64,000 nt of DNA, taken from the NCBI GenBank assembly GCA_014529385.2, contig CM043953.1, positions 68,508,372 to 68,572,371 on the forward strand. Direction: 5' to 3'. Source of the stretch: Adiantum capillus-veneris. Lineage: Eukaryota > Streptophyta > Polypodiopsida > Polypodiales > Pteridaceae. The notes beneath the pieces are model-generated. The model made no database searches. It saw only the letters and a program-made list of their open reading frames with translations, and was not told where the DNA came from. Position 1 is the first letter of the stretch. Each line of letters starts with the position of its first letter. A program made the translations under genes and the position numbers. Below are positions 1 to 11,490 of this stretch, piece after piece.

Positions 1-930
1 GTCTATGAGTATGAAAGCAAAAAAGGTGAAACAAATAGCTGCATCATGGAGCATGGTGCCAAAGTGATAACAAAGGAAGCAGAGCAACCACAAGAATATG
101 TCATCATTGACATACCTGAAAAATCGACAAAAGTTGTTTCAAAGAAGTCCACTCCAAAAAAGGTGCAAATGAAAGTAGATGAAGGAGCAAAGTTTCTAGT
201 TTCAACGTCAAATGTTCAACAAATGCAAGATGAAGAGAAGAATAAGGATATGAGAGAAGATCGATTGTCTTCTACGACAATCAAATTCAGCATATGCGGA
301 GAAACAAGACTTAAAACCACATGTTCAACTATAATAGATCTAGACACGGCAAAGAATATAATTTCTTATGGTACATGGATAATGATGGGAAAGCAGCCAA
401 TTACCGAGCTAGAGGAGATAGTGTATACAAGTTCAAAAATACCGATTCCTAGCTTTGGCATGGAAGAAGCCGTACTCAAGTTGAGTACTGGGGAGTATAG
501 GGATACTTTCTACATAATTGAATCCCATCATATCAAAGAGAGTCCAATCCTAACAGAAAGCTGGAGGAACATCTTCTTTCAACAACAACCAAAAGCTTTG
601 ATAAGAACAACAATAACACTCCATGAAGCTTCTCAAATCCATGAGGAAAAGAAATTGCCAAGCAACATCGTGGAAAAAGATAAAGCAAAGGTAAACACTA
701 AGTATATCAACCTCGCAAGACGACTTTACCCTCAACGAGTCTCCATCAAACTTCCTGCGAAGCCTCTACATCAAGAGCCAAACCATCAACAATGCAATGG
801 AAACAAGAAAAAAGGTATACCAACCAAAGTTTCCATCACAAAAAAGAATCAAGAAAAAGACAAAGGGAATCAACCAAGTGTTAGTATCCAAAGAGCACAT
901 CAAAGTCAAAGACCCAATTTGGATACATGA
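1..930 (+). pseudogene. Retroelement-like reading frame, possible degenerate retropepsin region
   Basis: The frame is open from the first base of the window, so the true start lies upstream; the first ATG is at 46. The N-terminal 80 residues are Lys/Glu/Ser-rich and look like linker. Around residues 80-175 is a beta-rich stretch where STIIDLDTAKNIIS has the shape of a gypsy retropepsin 'ALIDSGATHNFIS' segment with the catalytic DSG replaced by DLD, and a later IKESPILTESW recalls the flap-distal 'DIILGMDWL' segment. That likeness is inference, not a firm match. The frame closes at 930 while similarity to the Trp-Pro-Lys repeats continues in another frame from about 797, indicating a frameshift. 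I do not recognise a family with confidence. Confidence 0.35.
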
Positions 931-1704
931 AACACAAGTTCGACTTCAACAACCAAAGGTCATTGGTGGGTATCATCAAACAAGTCAATCATTGCTTAGA
1001 GCTACTTCAAAGGAAACATTAATGTTTGGGCCAAAAAGCCTAAAGTAACAGCCTGGATGTACTCACCTCGAGAAAGACATTCTAGAATGAGCGAGCCAAG
1101 CTATCAACGGAATACAAAGAACTCAAGCAAGCGAAAAAACAACAACAAAAGGCAGATGAAAAAACCTTTCAAGCGGGCAACGCGAAAAGTATGGGTGCTA
1201 AAGTCATACCTTAGACAAGCTACTCAACAAACACAGGTGAAGCATCGGCTTATTCCAATCAAGCTACTTGAAGCACACGGATTCTATGAAGTAAACACTC
1301 GCGTATGGTTACCAAAATTTGTAACTCAATCTGGAACATCCAAGACAAATCATGCAACACAAGCTTCTACCCCAAAGCAAGCAAAGACAACCAACATCCA
1401 GCAAAAGCCAATTGCAACCAAGGTTGCCAAAATCTCTAGATGGATACCTCATCATCAACTCCAAAACCAAGGCTTCTACAAAGGAAATAATCAAATCTGG
1501 ATACCAAAGCCTAGTGTCCATCAAGTCAACGAGCAAAAGAAGCAAATGCAAAAGACGGTCACACATAGACCAAAGACAGGTGGGGTCCAAAATCGCTCAT
1601 TCAAACTCAATCACAGTGAATCCACACCTACCAACAACCACTTCCCATGGGAGATAAAGCAACGTCATATGGTACTCCCCCTTGGTAGCACCCTATACGC
1701 GTAG
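797..1704 (+). pseudogene. Continuation with repeated W-P-K motifs, frameshifted
   Basis: Two reading frames (797-1048 and 1057-1704) lie in different phases and appear to continue the preceding gene after frameshifts. They encode basic, Gln/Lys-rich protein with a recurring unit of roughly 75-80 residues. Its core is an aromatic/basic start (RWIP or RLIP), a middle like QGFYKGN, and an end like QIWIPK or RVWLPK; degenerate units read VWVLK and PIWIHE. I read this as an accessory or tail region of an LTR element, because repeat-poor, LTR-like sequence follows the stop at 1704, but no catalytic motif is visible. A simple host repeat protein is the alternative. Confidence 0.3.
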
Positions 1705-2234
1705 GTCAAACCGGTTATGGAATGATCAATAACTCGCATACCCAAGGTGATAACGGAGACCTAAATACATTTATCATCAAGTTTAATCAAGATTTTCAGT
1801 TGGTTAAGTGGGTTTTCCCATCCGGTGAATCTATATAGTGTTTCTTCAAGGAGCCTGGGGTTCGAAACTTTGACCAAGTGTAGTGGACAACAAGCTATGT
1901 TTTTACCATATCTCTTAGCTCGTGCGTGATTTTTGCACGACACCAGAGAGAGAAAATGTTCTAAATGATGTTTTTTATCTTTATTTTAAAGGATTAAGGC
2001 TGATGCATAATGGTATGTGAGTTATGACCAAAACATTGTTCCTACCACTTCTATGATGTAAAATAAAAAGCGCTTTTTATGCACGCACGTGATCATAAAC
2101 ACATCGTGTGCATAAATCAGTGTGTTAAACATGATGAAATAATCATGGGGAAATTTCATACATACTCTATAATTCCATACATACATTCGTATATGAAAAA
2201 AATCACCGACAGGGTGACTACTCAGAAAAACGAC

Positions 2235-2236
<2 letters not shown>
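1705..2236. other. No gene seen
   Basis: AT-rich sequence following the retroelement-like frame. I see no coding potential, RNA gene or satellite motif. The phrase around 1845-1945 (ending in a GTGCGTGATTTTTGCACGAC stretch with a small dyad) could be LTR or 3'-UTR sequence of the same element, but no second copy is present to confirm it. Confidence 0.4.

Positions 2237-2317
<81 letters not shown>
2237..2317 (+). repeat. (AG)n microsatellite, 81 bp
   Basis: Uninterrupted AG dinucleotides followed by a short GAT run (ATGATGATGATG). The apparent Arg-Glu repeat protein through it is an artefact of the dinucleotide. Confidence 0.95.
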
Positions 2318-2321
<4 letters not shown>

Positions 2322-3060
2322 GATGATGACTATGGAGTTTAGAGCTTCTCACCGTACTTTAGAATTGATTAGGGGTTGTCAAAAGGCTTCTTACTTTGCC
2401 GTAAGAGAGTGATGATGAGAGCTATGTAAAGGTTTTCACCACGAGAGCTTCTCAAGAGCGCGTACATCGTGAAACGAGAGAGGAGATAATAAGCAAGTAG
2501 AGAGAGAATATCCTTCTCCTTCTTCTTCTTCTTCTTCCTGTGTACAAGAAACAAGAGCTTATGGAGATGGTATGAAGAGCTTGCACCACTTCGTACAATA
2601 GGTAAGTATTGCCTTGCGGTAGTATACGCAACAGACGACATTGAAAATTGAGGCTTGTAGTTGATTTTATAGGCATTGTGCAAGACCTGAGTGAGCCTCA
2701 AGGAAAACTCCAGCGCTAGTTTTTGACCTAAGAATAGCTACACAACTTTTGGAACTTTGCTAAAACCATGCCTTTGCTTTTGGTGGTCAACTCTCCCACT
2801 TACCATCCAATTTTACAGTAAAATTGGCCAATTGAACAGTCTCCGACCAACTAATGGAATCTTGGCTAGACTATGCTGCTCCGTGATGTCCCAACGTAAT
2901 TATGACTTTCCCGTACTTCCCCGACGTATATATGGTACTACTTTTTATAAAAATAATTCCCGTAAAAATCCCGTTTGGTCTCGTTTCTGGTCCGGGTAGT
3001 CATTTTTAAATCCGACGTAGACTAAACTTAATATTTTAATGTTTAGGTTATCCTAAAAAG
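2318..3060. other. No gene seen; unclassified sequence
   Basis: Short frames here are unsupported by any motif. A (TTC)n-rich patch lies at about 2515-2537. The 2830-3000 portion is somewhat richer in GC and pyrimidines, as is common in retroelement untranslated regions. Confidence 0.35.
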
Positions 3061-3066
3061 CGGATT

Positions 3067-3431
3067 GCTTTTCAATAACGCCAAAAAGCACGAAAAGCTA
3101 AAAATAGCGTAAAAAGCACAAGAAAAGTAAAATTTTCTAAAATTGAACCACGGGCTTCCCCTGTCCTTGGGAATAACAAAGTAGACTGGCTTTTCACTAA
3201 AAAGCACTAAAAAATCATGAAAAGCTAAAAAATAGCGTGAAAAGCACTCGAAAAGTAGATTTTAACAAAATTGAACATAGCTTCCCTGAAACACGTAGAT
3301 TAAGGATCCGACCCTGCTTTTTGCAAAAAAAGCACCTAAAAGTATAAAAAGCATGAAAAAGCTAAAAATAGCGGATTTTCTCATAACTGAACCAAATGTC
3401 CGTCTAACCTACTAGAACATGGAAACGACCT
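3067..3431 (+). repeat. Tandem repeat, about 121-126 bp x 3
   Basis: Three head-to-tail degenerate units begin near 3067, 3190 and 3316, each opening with GCTTTT and continuing AAAAGCAC..GAAAAGCTAAAAATAGCG, then an 'AAAATTGAAC' block and a GC-richer end. A fourth start (GCTTTTTACTTTAAAACC) near 3431 is truncated. It abuts the 3' end of a chromovirus integrase and may be the 3' UTR or LTR of that element. Confidence 0.7.
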
Positions 3432-3564
3432 TGCTTTTTACTTTAAAACCTTACAATACTCTCAATCAAGCATCTTAAATCCAAAATTTGACAAAATAGA
3501 TATTGAAAGCTATTTTTCTTATTTTTAAAAGAGACCCAAAAATTGGGGATCTTAAATTTTCCAC

Positions 3565-4490
3565 ACTTGAAAAATTTGAGGTGTCCTCACCTCGACATGA
3601 AATTTGGATAATTTAGTCTCATTACATCATCACGTTTCCAAGTGGCATCTTCCTGAGGATACATGGACCATTTAGCAAGGTGTTCAATAGTGGTTCGATT
3701 ACGTAGAGACTTAGTTCTACTTTGAAGTATCACTTCGGGATATACTTCAAAAGTTCCATTGGTAGAGGTAGATAATAGTGAATCATCAAGAATGTGTTGT
3801 GGATCAAGTACATACTTCTTGAGTAAGCTGACGTGAAAAACATCATGTACTTTTATGTGTGGTGGTAACAAGAGTCTGTAAGCTTGATCTTTAATCTTCT
3901 CTGTGATTTCAAAAGGTCCACAATATGTGGCACTGAGCTTCTTACACTTACCCATTGATAAAGAACTACATTTGGGTTTTAATCTCATAAATACCATATC
4001 GCACTCTTCAAAAAGTTTGACAGATCGTTTTGGGTCATTATTAGTCTTCTGTCTATCTTGAGCAGTCTTAATATCTTGTTATATAAGATCAGTTTGTAGT
4101 TGCAATCAGAAATTATCCGTCGAGGTAAGCCATGATACATGAATACACCTTTCATGAAGACTTGAGCTATGTCCTTAGCCGTAGAAGTTGATTGGAAATA
4201 AATGGGTCATTTTTACAAGCATATCAACAACCACAAAAATAGAGTCACATCCCAGAGATGTAGGAAGTCCTATAATAAAATCCATGGATATGAATTTCCA
4301 TTTCATTTGTGGAGCATCAATAGGTTGAAGCTTACCGGGGTACTGAATTCATTCAGCTTTAATACGTTGACATGTTAAACATCTTGTAACATAGTTCAAC
4401 ACATCACGCTTTAGTCCCGGCCAAAAGAAACTCCTCCTTACAATAGAGTGAGTCTTGATGTATCGAGTGTCTTGCTATAGGTATATCATG
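3565..4490 (-). pseudogene. Ty3/gypsy chromovirus integrase-chromodomain fragment
   Basis: Read on the minus strand, this holds the end of an integrase zinc region (CXXC followed by a QRIKAE-like stretch), an integrase core start (WKFISMDFIIGLPTS, first catalytic Asp present), then in a 136-residue frame (3997-3587) the GPF-type C-terminal domain with KVHDVFHVSLLKKYV. It ends in a chromodomain at residues 83-132 (EVILQSRTKSLRNR, then AKWSMYP and EDATW). Chromodomains of this kind direct chromovirus integration to histone-marked chromatin. The core after the first Asp is frameshifted and carries stops, and RT and RNase H are absent. The adjacent LTR at 4534-6116 appears to belong to a different insertion. 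The call is firm; autonomy is lost. Confidence 0.88.
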
Positions 4491-5190
4491 AGCTCCCTAT
4501 AATATCTTATAACATTTAATGGTCTAGTAACTTGTGTGTAGAGAAAAATAGCATAGACATAGTGAGCCTTTCATTAGAATAGATTCCTAATGAGCATAGC
4601 TTGGATGGAGAGAGCAACAAAAAGCATAACACCTAGTTAGATAGGCATGAGCAATACTCCAAAAAGAGAGTGAAGTCAAGCTATTGACAACAATTGAGGA
4701 TTGGATTTACACGGAGATGGTCTCCCCTCCAAAAGTCTTTGTATTATAATTTTCCCCCATCAAGGGAGACATTTTTACAGTACAATACTTTGTGTTCCTT
4801 CAATAACTTGCTGGTGCATGGAAGCTTCAAGCACCAAGCTCACACTTGTAAAACACAAAATCAATTTTCTCACGGTCTCAGACCCAAGACCTCACACACT
4901 TTCAAAGATGGTGAGAGCTAGCGGGATATGAGAGTAGACCAAGATGAAGGAGTATTCTTACGAGAGAAAGAATTACGTTTCCTCACATAATCACTCATAA
5001 TAGCTTAGCATAGCTTAGCAGTTAGCATGGTAGAGGATGAGCATGCATTGGAGCTTGGCTCTTGGTTGGATTTGCATCACAAAGCCAAGAGTTGTTGGTA
5101 CATAGGCCTCCCTTCTCACAAGCTTGGAGTAGATGATGAGCTTTCTATTAAAGCTTGAGAAGGAGATAGTCTTCTTTACTCCACATGAGA

Positions 5191-5215
5191 TTGTGTGTGT
5201 GTGTGTGTGTGTGTG
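5191..5215 (+). repeat. (GT)n microsatellite
   Basis: About 12 GT units inside the LTR copy at 4534-6116. Confidence 0.9.
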
Positions 5216-5636
5216 ATAATGACTTGCAAAAATCAGCCCCCTCTCTCTCTTGGTTGACCCCTCTTGCTAACTGCACCTGCTGGCATCCCATTGGCCCATG
5301 TAAAGTTTAGAAAATGACAATTACGAAGCATAACTAATAGCCTTGTGACATGTGTCCCCCTTTACCCTTTTGTGAGAGCTTTATGTATTTAATTAATGCA
5401 ATTAAACTCTCATTGGACCCCTTGGGAGACAGTCCAATAGTTTTCTAGAGAGCTTAATTTCTATTGGTTCTTTTATCAAGTTATTTTAAATGAATTGAAC
5501 TAAATGTACTCTAGCCTAACTCTCATTGGTCCACCTCTATATATGGCCATCCAATACGACTTGAATGCACCTTGGGGGCAACTGGGCTAGGGAGCTAACA
5601 TGTGTCCCCTATTCCCTTTGTGTAAAGGGAACTTGC

Positions 5637-5743
<107 letters not shown>

Positions 5744-6116
5744 TCTCTCATCCCATCTAAAAGGGCTCACCCCCTCAAGGATAGGGATGTGGGAAGACTT
5801 TTGAGTCTTCCCACAAGCATCCAATATTGCCTAGGTTTTGACCATTGGACATAGCCTTTGAATTTTGAGATCTTAGCATTTTGGAAGTCTTGATGGGCTG
5901 AACCCTAGGGTCTTTGAAGCCCATTGTTGCACATTTCTCTTTCGCAGAGATGGCCCCCCCTTTGGATCCCTATTTTCCTCCTTTGGATCCCTACTTCGAC
6001 CGTCTGCCAGCTTAACCAATATTCTAGCTTTCTCTCCCCTAGTACTCCCCCATATTAAATGATCAGTTTAACATGAGAAAATCATTTAGGAGAATTAGAT
6101 ATTAGTTATTATGACA

Positions 6117-8150
6117 TTACCTCTCTCTTGAAATCATAGTTGTCCTCGACTATGGGGTAGAGAAGATAAAGCCTAGTCATTAGTCCCTTTTCTAGCGGGT
6201 AGAGGATCCCTATCTTACCCTACAGCAACTAATCCATTTGGCGCTTGAGAGCCTAAGCTGCCGCAAGCATGTCTACGCATTAGTCCTATCAATCTTCCAT
6301 AGTAGAGTGACAAGCTCGACTTGGTGTTTGGACGACGTCATTTCTGCAAAGTTGATCCCTAAGTATGCATACTTCTTAACATTTGTGCACAATAAAGAAA
6401 AAGAGTCTTACGACAAGACAAAACTTTGTTCATTTTAAACATTTTTACATTTCCTTACTCTAGGGAAGCATTTTAAGCATTCATAAGATTTAGGTTATCC
6501 TCTAATTGTATGCCTTGCATCCATCTAGCATCTTCAAAAGGATAGTTCTTAAACTTAATAAGATACCATCAAATAATCTTAGAGCCTCTCAATACTTTGT
6601 CTTCATGCCAGACAATGTACTCGGGCTGCAACACCTCTTCTTGGTCCTCAATATTCGGTGGGTCTTCAATAGAGTTGGTTCTTGAGGTGGCTCTCTTTTC
6701 TAAGGCTTTAGTAAGCTCACATGAAAAGCATTGTGTATGAGCCAATGACTGGGCAGTTTGAGTTGATAGGCCATCTCATTGATTGGTCTAAGAGTCTGGA
6801 AGGGACCATAGTACCTTTTTGCTAACTTACCATAGTACTTTTGGTGTCTCATAGGATTCTTTCCCATCGTGTGCCTTAATCAAGCCTTGGGAAATTTAAG
6901 AAATACCCAATCATTTCTTTAAAGTCTTGGGCTCTTCTATGCTTATCAGTAGCAGTCTTTTGCCTTTGCTGGAGATAGAGATAACATCCTTAATCTTTTT
7001 GAAAGATTCTTGTAGTTATCGGCTATACTCATGTGCAACAAAGATCTTCCCGTGTACCTTAAGTAGCAGGGGACTTTTGGATCTTCCCACTATTACCTCG
7101 AAAGGTGCTTTTTCCGTGGAGGTTTGTACAATATTATTGTATGATGGCATACTCCAATAAGAGTAAGTACTTCTCCCATTGAGACCTTTGATCTACTTCC
7201 ATTCTGTAGGCTTTTAGTAGATCAAGAATTGTCACGTTAGCTAGTTCACTTTGGCCATCCTTTTGTGGGTGATAGGCCGAAGAGAAGTTTAGCCTTGTTC
7301 CTAAATTCTCAGAATGGAAGTTTGCAAGCCATCGTACTTGAAGATTTGTGATATGAAGAGGGTTGCCATTTGATGGGCTTTGATAGTCTTTTTGACACGT
7401 ATAAAATGAGCTTGTTTAATAAACCTATCTACTATTGTCCATATTCCCATATTCCCATGGGTAGACTTAGGAAATCCAAAGATAAAATACATGGATATGA
7501 TCTCCCATGGTGAATTAGGGATTGGAAAAGATTGAAGCAATCTAGGTTGCTTCCCTCTATCAAAGTTTGTCTTTTGGCATACCACACATCTAGAAACATA
7601 GTCTTGCATGTTTGCTTTTATGGCAGGCCAATAGAAATATGTTTCAATCCCTTTAAGGGTAGACTGAATCCCTCTATGCCCTGCATAAGAAGGAGCATGA
7701 GATTCATACATGTAGTGAGTTAGTAACGCATAGTCTATTGCCATAGAGAAGATAACCATCTTGTAAAGTAAACAGTTCCTCTTTCTTCCCTAGTTCAAGG
7801 GCTGAAATCACATCTCTAAAATTGGGATCAATAGCGTACTCATCTATCATAGAAGATAGATCATTGTGAGTTGCTATGGAAACCGCATTCACTCTCGGTC
7901 ATCTTGAGAGTGCATCGGCTACTTGATTATGCTTGCCAGCAATGTGAGCAATATGAAAATGAAATTGCAAAAGGAAATTTTCCCACCTCATTTGTTTGTC
8001 GGAGATCTTGGTCTGCGTCATGAAGTACTTGAGGCTTTGGTGATCTGTCCGCAGAATGAAAGAAATAGTGTTTCCACGAGTCTAAGGCATGTAGAACTAC
8101 GAGGAGTTCCTTTTCATATATGCCTAGATCTTGCTCAGAAAAATAAAGAA
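6117..8150 (-). pseudogene. Chromovirus pol 3' half: RNase H, integrase, chromodomain remnants
   Basis: On the minus strand from 8150 down: the end of the RT connection and RNase H (DLGIYEKELLVVLHAL, then LRTDHQSLKYF, then HIAHIAGKHNQVADALSR with the final RNase H Asp). Next comes a linker (7892-7704) and a 152-residue frame (7759-7301) with the integrase H2C2 finger (His21, His28, Cys58, Cys61). The integrase core start has Tyr91 where the first catalytic Asp is expected (EIISMYFIFGFP). Integrase tail and chromodomain follow in broken frames to about 6480. A polypurine tract (GAGAGAGGTAA) sits at 6117-6127 next to the LTR. The RT and everything upstream is cut off at about 8150, where satellite begins. 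Truncated and inactive. Confidence 0.88.
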
Positions 8151-8935
8151 AAAATATAGAAAGATAGAAAATATAGAAAAAATGAAATTGGATTGATCAT
8201 GTGGTAGATCTATGTGTAGATATACAAATGTAACAACATAAGACCATCACTTGACCTAGAAGGGATAGGTGGTCAATCCAAACAACACATGTGCCTATTA
8301 AAAAACATGGTTATGCATGTATTTCCTAGAAAAGAGCTGCATAACAAAGTACATTCCACCATAACCTAGCATGGAATGGACAGATGAATAAGATATTCAA
8401 TAAACATTAATATGAAAGAACATACAAGCACACTTTTCCAGGGAAAGATAGACAAAAAAAAGTAGAAAAAATGAGTTTGGATTGGACAAGTGGTCAATCT
8501 AGGTGCAAATATACCTTTGTAAGATGTACACATCTGTATGAAATAACATACAAGCATGCTTTTCTTGGGAAAGAAAGATAGAAGATATAGAAAAAATGAG
8601 TCTAGATTCGACAGGTGGTCAATCTATGTGGAGATATGCACATACAACAACACATGACCATCATTTGACCTAGAATTGGACTTGTGGTCAATCTAGACAA
8701 CACATGTGACTATTAAAGATGAAAAAGAAACTTGGATTGGACATGTGGTTAATCTATGTGTAGATATACACATGTAGCAACATACAACCATCACTTGACC
8801 TAGAATGGATATGTGGTCAATCTAGACAACATGTGTACCTGTTAACAGCATGGTTATGCATGTCTTCTTAGAAAAGAACACATTCACATATGACCATCAC
8901 CTGAGCTAGAATGGACAAGTGGCCAATCTAAAGTG
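8150..8935 (+). repeat. Quasi-palindrome satellite, forward context
   Basis: Successive degenerate units of the 26-bp quasi-palindrome (half-sites like CTAGAATGGACA and TGGTCAATCTAG) separated by conserved spacers. One spacer type carries GAACATGGTTATGCATG and TAGAAAAGAGC; another carries ATACAAGCATGC and GGGAAAGAAAGATAG. No coding sequence. The satellite directly truncates the chromovirus at its left. Confidence 0.85.
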
Positions 8936-9535
8936 CACATATCTTAATTTGTGTTCTTTTATTGTTACATGTACTACCTAGATTGGCCACCTATCCATTC
9001 TAGCTCAAGTGATGCTAATATGGTGATTGTTATGCATACATGCTCTCTAGATTGACCACATGTCCATTCTAGGTTAGTTTTGTCAGATTGTATAACTCTC
9101 TTCACTAAAAAAAGCATGCTAGTATGTTCTTTATATGCCCTATTTTTTAATGTATCACCACGTGTACATATGTTCTTGTTCAGTTGAAAGTACACTCTAG
9201 AATGGACATTTGGCCATTCTTGGTAAACAAATATTTCTACTATTAGAGGATTAGCATTATAGAACAATACATGTCTAACTGAAATACATTCTTTTAGATT
9301 TAGTATGATAAAAATAGACATTATAGCCACTTGTAGCCACTTAAAAACCATACTTTTTAATGGAATGGTAAGTGAACACACCACCTAGCCATTCAAAACC
9401 TAGCTTGACACGCTACGAGATCCATCATTTAGTCATTCTAAACTTAATAATATAAAATGTGTGTCATAGATATACACATTTCTTTGTCATTCTAAACTCA
9501 TTCAAGAAAATTATGGCATTAAAGAAAAAATTTAA
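8936..9535 (-). repeat. Quasi-palindrome satellite, reverse context
   Basis: Same family, but spacer blocks now read in the opposite sense (TAGATTGGCCACC then CCATTCTAGCTC). This block closely matches 46575-47117 in direct orientation and 26090-26780 in inverted orientation, including the stretch ATGCATACATGCTCTCTAG. A more diverged copy is at 62990-63270. Confidence 0.82.
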
Positions 9536-9605
9536 AAGTAATTTTGGTACTGACCATTTAGGATGCATCCAAGTAATTTTGGTACTGACCATTTAGGATG
9601 CATCC
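9536..9605 (+). repeat. Perfect 35-bp tandem duplication
   Basis: AAGTAATTTTGG...GATGCATCC occurs twice back to back (9536-9570 and 9571-9605). The same 35 bp is single at 47094-47120. The second unit ends where the truncated Tat LTR begins, so it may mark a repair junction. Confidence 0.9.
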
Positions 9606-10294
9606 AACATGTTTGATATGAATTTGGACTATTCTTCACGCCCATGCACCAAGGAATTCGGTTTGGAAGATCCACACTAAGCTAGGGAACCTTTTGCTTC
9701 CAAGTCTTCTTGTATGGGCCCTTTGCTTGTATGCATCCAAGGGGAATCATGCTTTTTCAAAAGGGTATGATGCTTAAACAAATAGAGGAGGGCCCAATAT
9801 TATTTTCTTGTGAAAAGAATATACAATTTGAGTCTTTTTGAAAGGAGAAAAACTATATGTATATTCTTAAGAGATATTGGGCCACCTATGTAGGGGACAT
9901 AGAAGACTTGTAGAGATGGACCATAATCTTTGGTAAAGACAAGTGGAGAGTTGATTTTCCATGGTAATTTATCTATATGGGATGGAAGATGGATATATTA
10001 TTTTCCTACTACTAATTCACAAGAGGTAAGAAAGTTTGGGGGTAGATAGTTGGTTATTGTATGCTTACTTTTATTTACAAAGCAAAAAAGAAAAGGGTGG
10101 TAATATAAATATATGACTAAGGTGACATTTTTGGGAAGAGTACAATGTATGTGTCGCCACAAAGGTTAAACAAAGAGGGGGGATTTACTCTAGATAACTT
10201 AATAGCGTAGAAAAATATATACACATATGAGGAAGAGGACGTTGAGTAGGCTGAAAAATGTTGCAAAAAGATGGTTACCATTTTATGCCACTCA
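9605..10294 (-). mobile_element. Tat-type gypsy 3' LTR, truncated (U3 part only)
   Basis: In minus orientation the LTR starts TGAGTGGCATAAAATGG at 10294 and runs about 690 bp before being cut at 9605. It is nearly identical to the corresponding part of the 5' LTR (24020 down to 17778, interrupted by the copia insertion) and to the right-arm LTR (48685 onward). The U5/R part, including the TATA-like box seen in the 5' LTR, is missing. Around 9970-9985 it preserves the uninterrupted sequence into which the copia element inserted in the other LTR. Confidence 0.88.
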
Positions 10295-10313
10295 TATTAA
10301 ACCTCCCCCAAGC
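10295..10313 (-). other. Polypurine tract of the Tat-type element
   Basis: Minus strand reads GCTTGGGGGAGGTTTAATA immediately before the LTR start TGAGTGG: the expected plus-strand primer position for gypsy reverse transcription. Confidence 0.75.
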
Positions 10314-10590
10314 CTAGAGATATTCATATCTTTAGGAGGATGGTGTTGCTTCTTTTTCTTCTTCTTTTTTTTTTCTCTTTTTTTTGTCATTTTTTTTTTC
10401 AATAGGAGGAGTGTCATGCACTCTTTTACTCCATTAGACCTGCTTTTCATTACCTCAATCCCATAAATCAGAGATGGGAGGGTTGCCTTGGGTATGTTCA
10501 GATTCCAAAGCTGGTTCTTCTTTGCACATCAAATCTTTAAAAATAGGTGGAGCATTTGCCAAGCCGAAGGGATCCATGCCAATTTGGAGC
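10314..10590 (-). other. 3' untranslated region of the Tat-type element
   Basis: Between the integrase stop and the polypurine tract. It contains a long T-rich stretch at 10350-10400 (A-rich on the element's strand). No gene. Confidence 0.6.
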
Positions 10591-11490
10591 TTAGACGATG
10601 TAGGAATATGACTTCCTATCAACGGATTGATACGTTGAAAGTAGGCCTTTTAATCTCCATCCATTGACTCTGGTCTTGTGGAGTTTTCTTGATAAATCTG
10701 CTAATCTGTAACTACCATTCCCAAACTTTGTTTTTATCATGAAAGTTCCCTCCCATCTTTGCAAAAAAAATTTGTCAAGTCGAGTATCAATTCGGTTATC
10801 ATAGCGAAGAACCAACAGACCTTCCTTCAATCCTTTCCCCTTGAGCTTCTTGTTGATTTTGTCCCTTTGGCTTGTCGCTTTGGTGATGTAGTGATCAATG
10901 GACTCTTCTCTATCTAGCTCAAGTCATTGGAGATCTAAGATCCTTTCATGTAGAACCTCTTTTGGTTTTTTTGCCACTCTTGCAAGAACGTGCAAGCTTG
11001 AGAGCTCTACCTCAATGGGGAGAAGTGCCTCCTGTCCATAAACTAGATGAAAAGGGGTGAATTGGGTAGATACCTTGAAAGATGTCCTATACGCCCAAAG
11101 AGCAGCCGTCAAATGGCGATCCCAATCATTAGGCCGGTCCACAACCTGCTTAGAAATGATCTTACATATCATTCCATTCACTTTTTCCACCAATCCATTG
11201 CATTGAGGATAGTAGGGTGTGGAATGCAGGTGTTTCACTTTTAACCTCCTCAAGAGATCATTCAGAAGGTCAGCCCTAAAACCCGGGCCTCGATTTGATA
11301 AGATTTCTAGGGGTGTTCCAAACCTACTACAAATATGGTCAAAAATAAACTTTGATACCTCTTCAGCTGTGATTCGGGTTGTGCTTGTTGCTTCCGTCCA
11401 TCGTGTCATGTAGTCAACACCCATGATGATGAAAACCTTCCCTGTAGAAGTACGAGGTAGGGGACCTATTGCATCCACACCCCACTTTTC
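10591..11490 (-). pseudogene. Tat-type gypsy integrase core and C-terminus
   Basis: The frame 11478-10924 encodes the RNase-H-fold integrase core. The first Asp is in VDAIGPLP (residue 2). The second catalytic position is Asn62 (LSNRGPGF) instead of Asp. The Glu is at 98 (NGLVEKVNG), giving D-N-35-E spacing. A second frame (10830-10591) carries the C-terminal domain (LVLRYDNRIDTRL, FGNGSYRLADL). A gap of about 90 bp with stops separates them. The zinc finger precedes it in another phase, showing a frameshift near 11480. The lost Asp should abolish strand transfer. The element inserts copies of itself, so this is a dead copy. Confidence 0.9.

Noticed and set aside
2237-2342. Arg-Glu repeat protein reading through the AG tract (also at 5638-5739)
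   Set aside because: It is a translation artefact of the dinucleotide; no composition or motif outside the tract supports a gene.
8974-9384. 136-residue frame in the satellite
   Set aside because: Entirely within non-coding satellite. Related copies at 46575 and 62990 do not keep it open.
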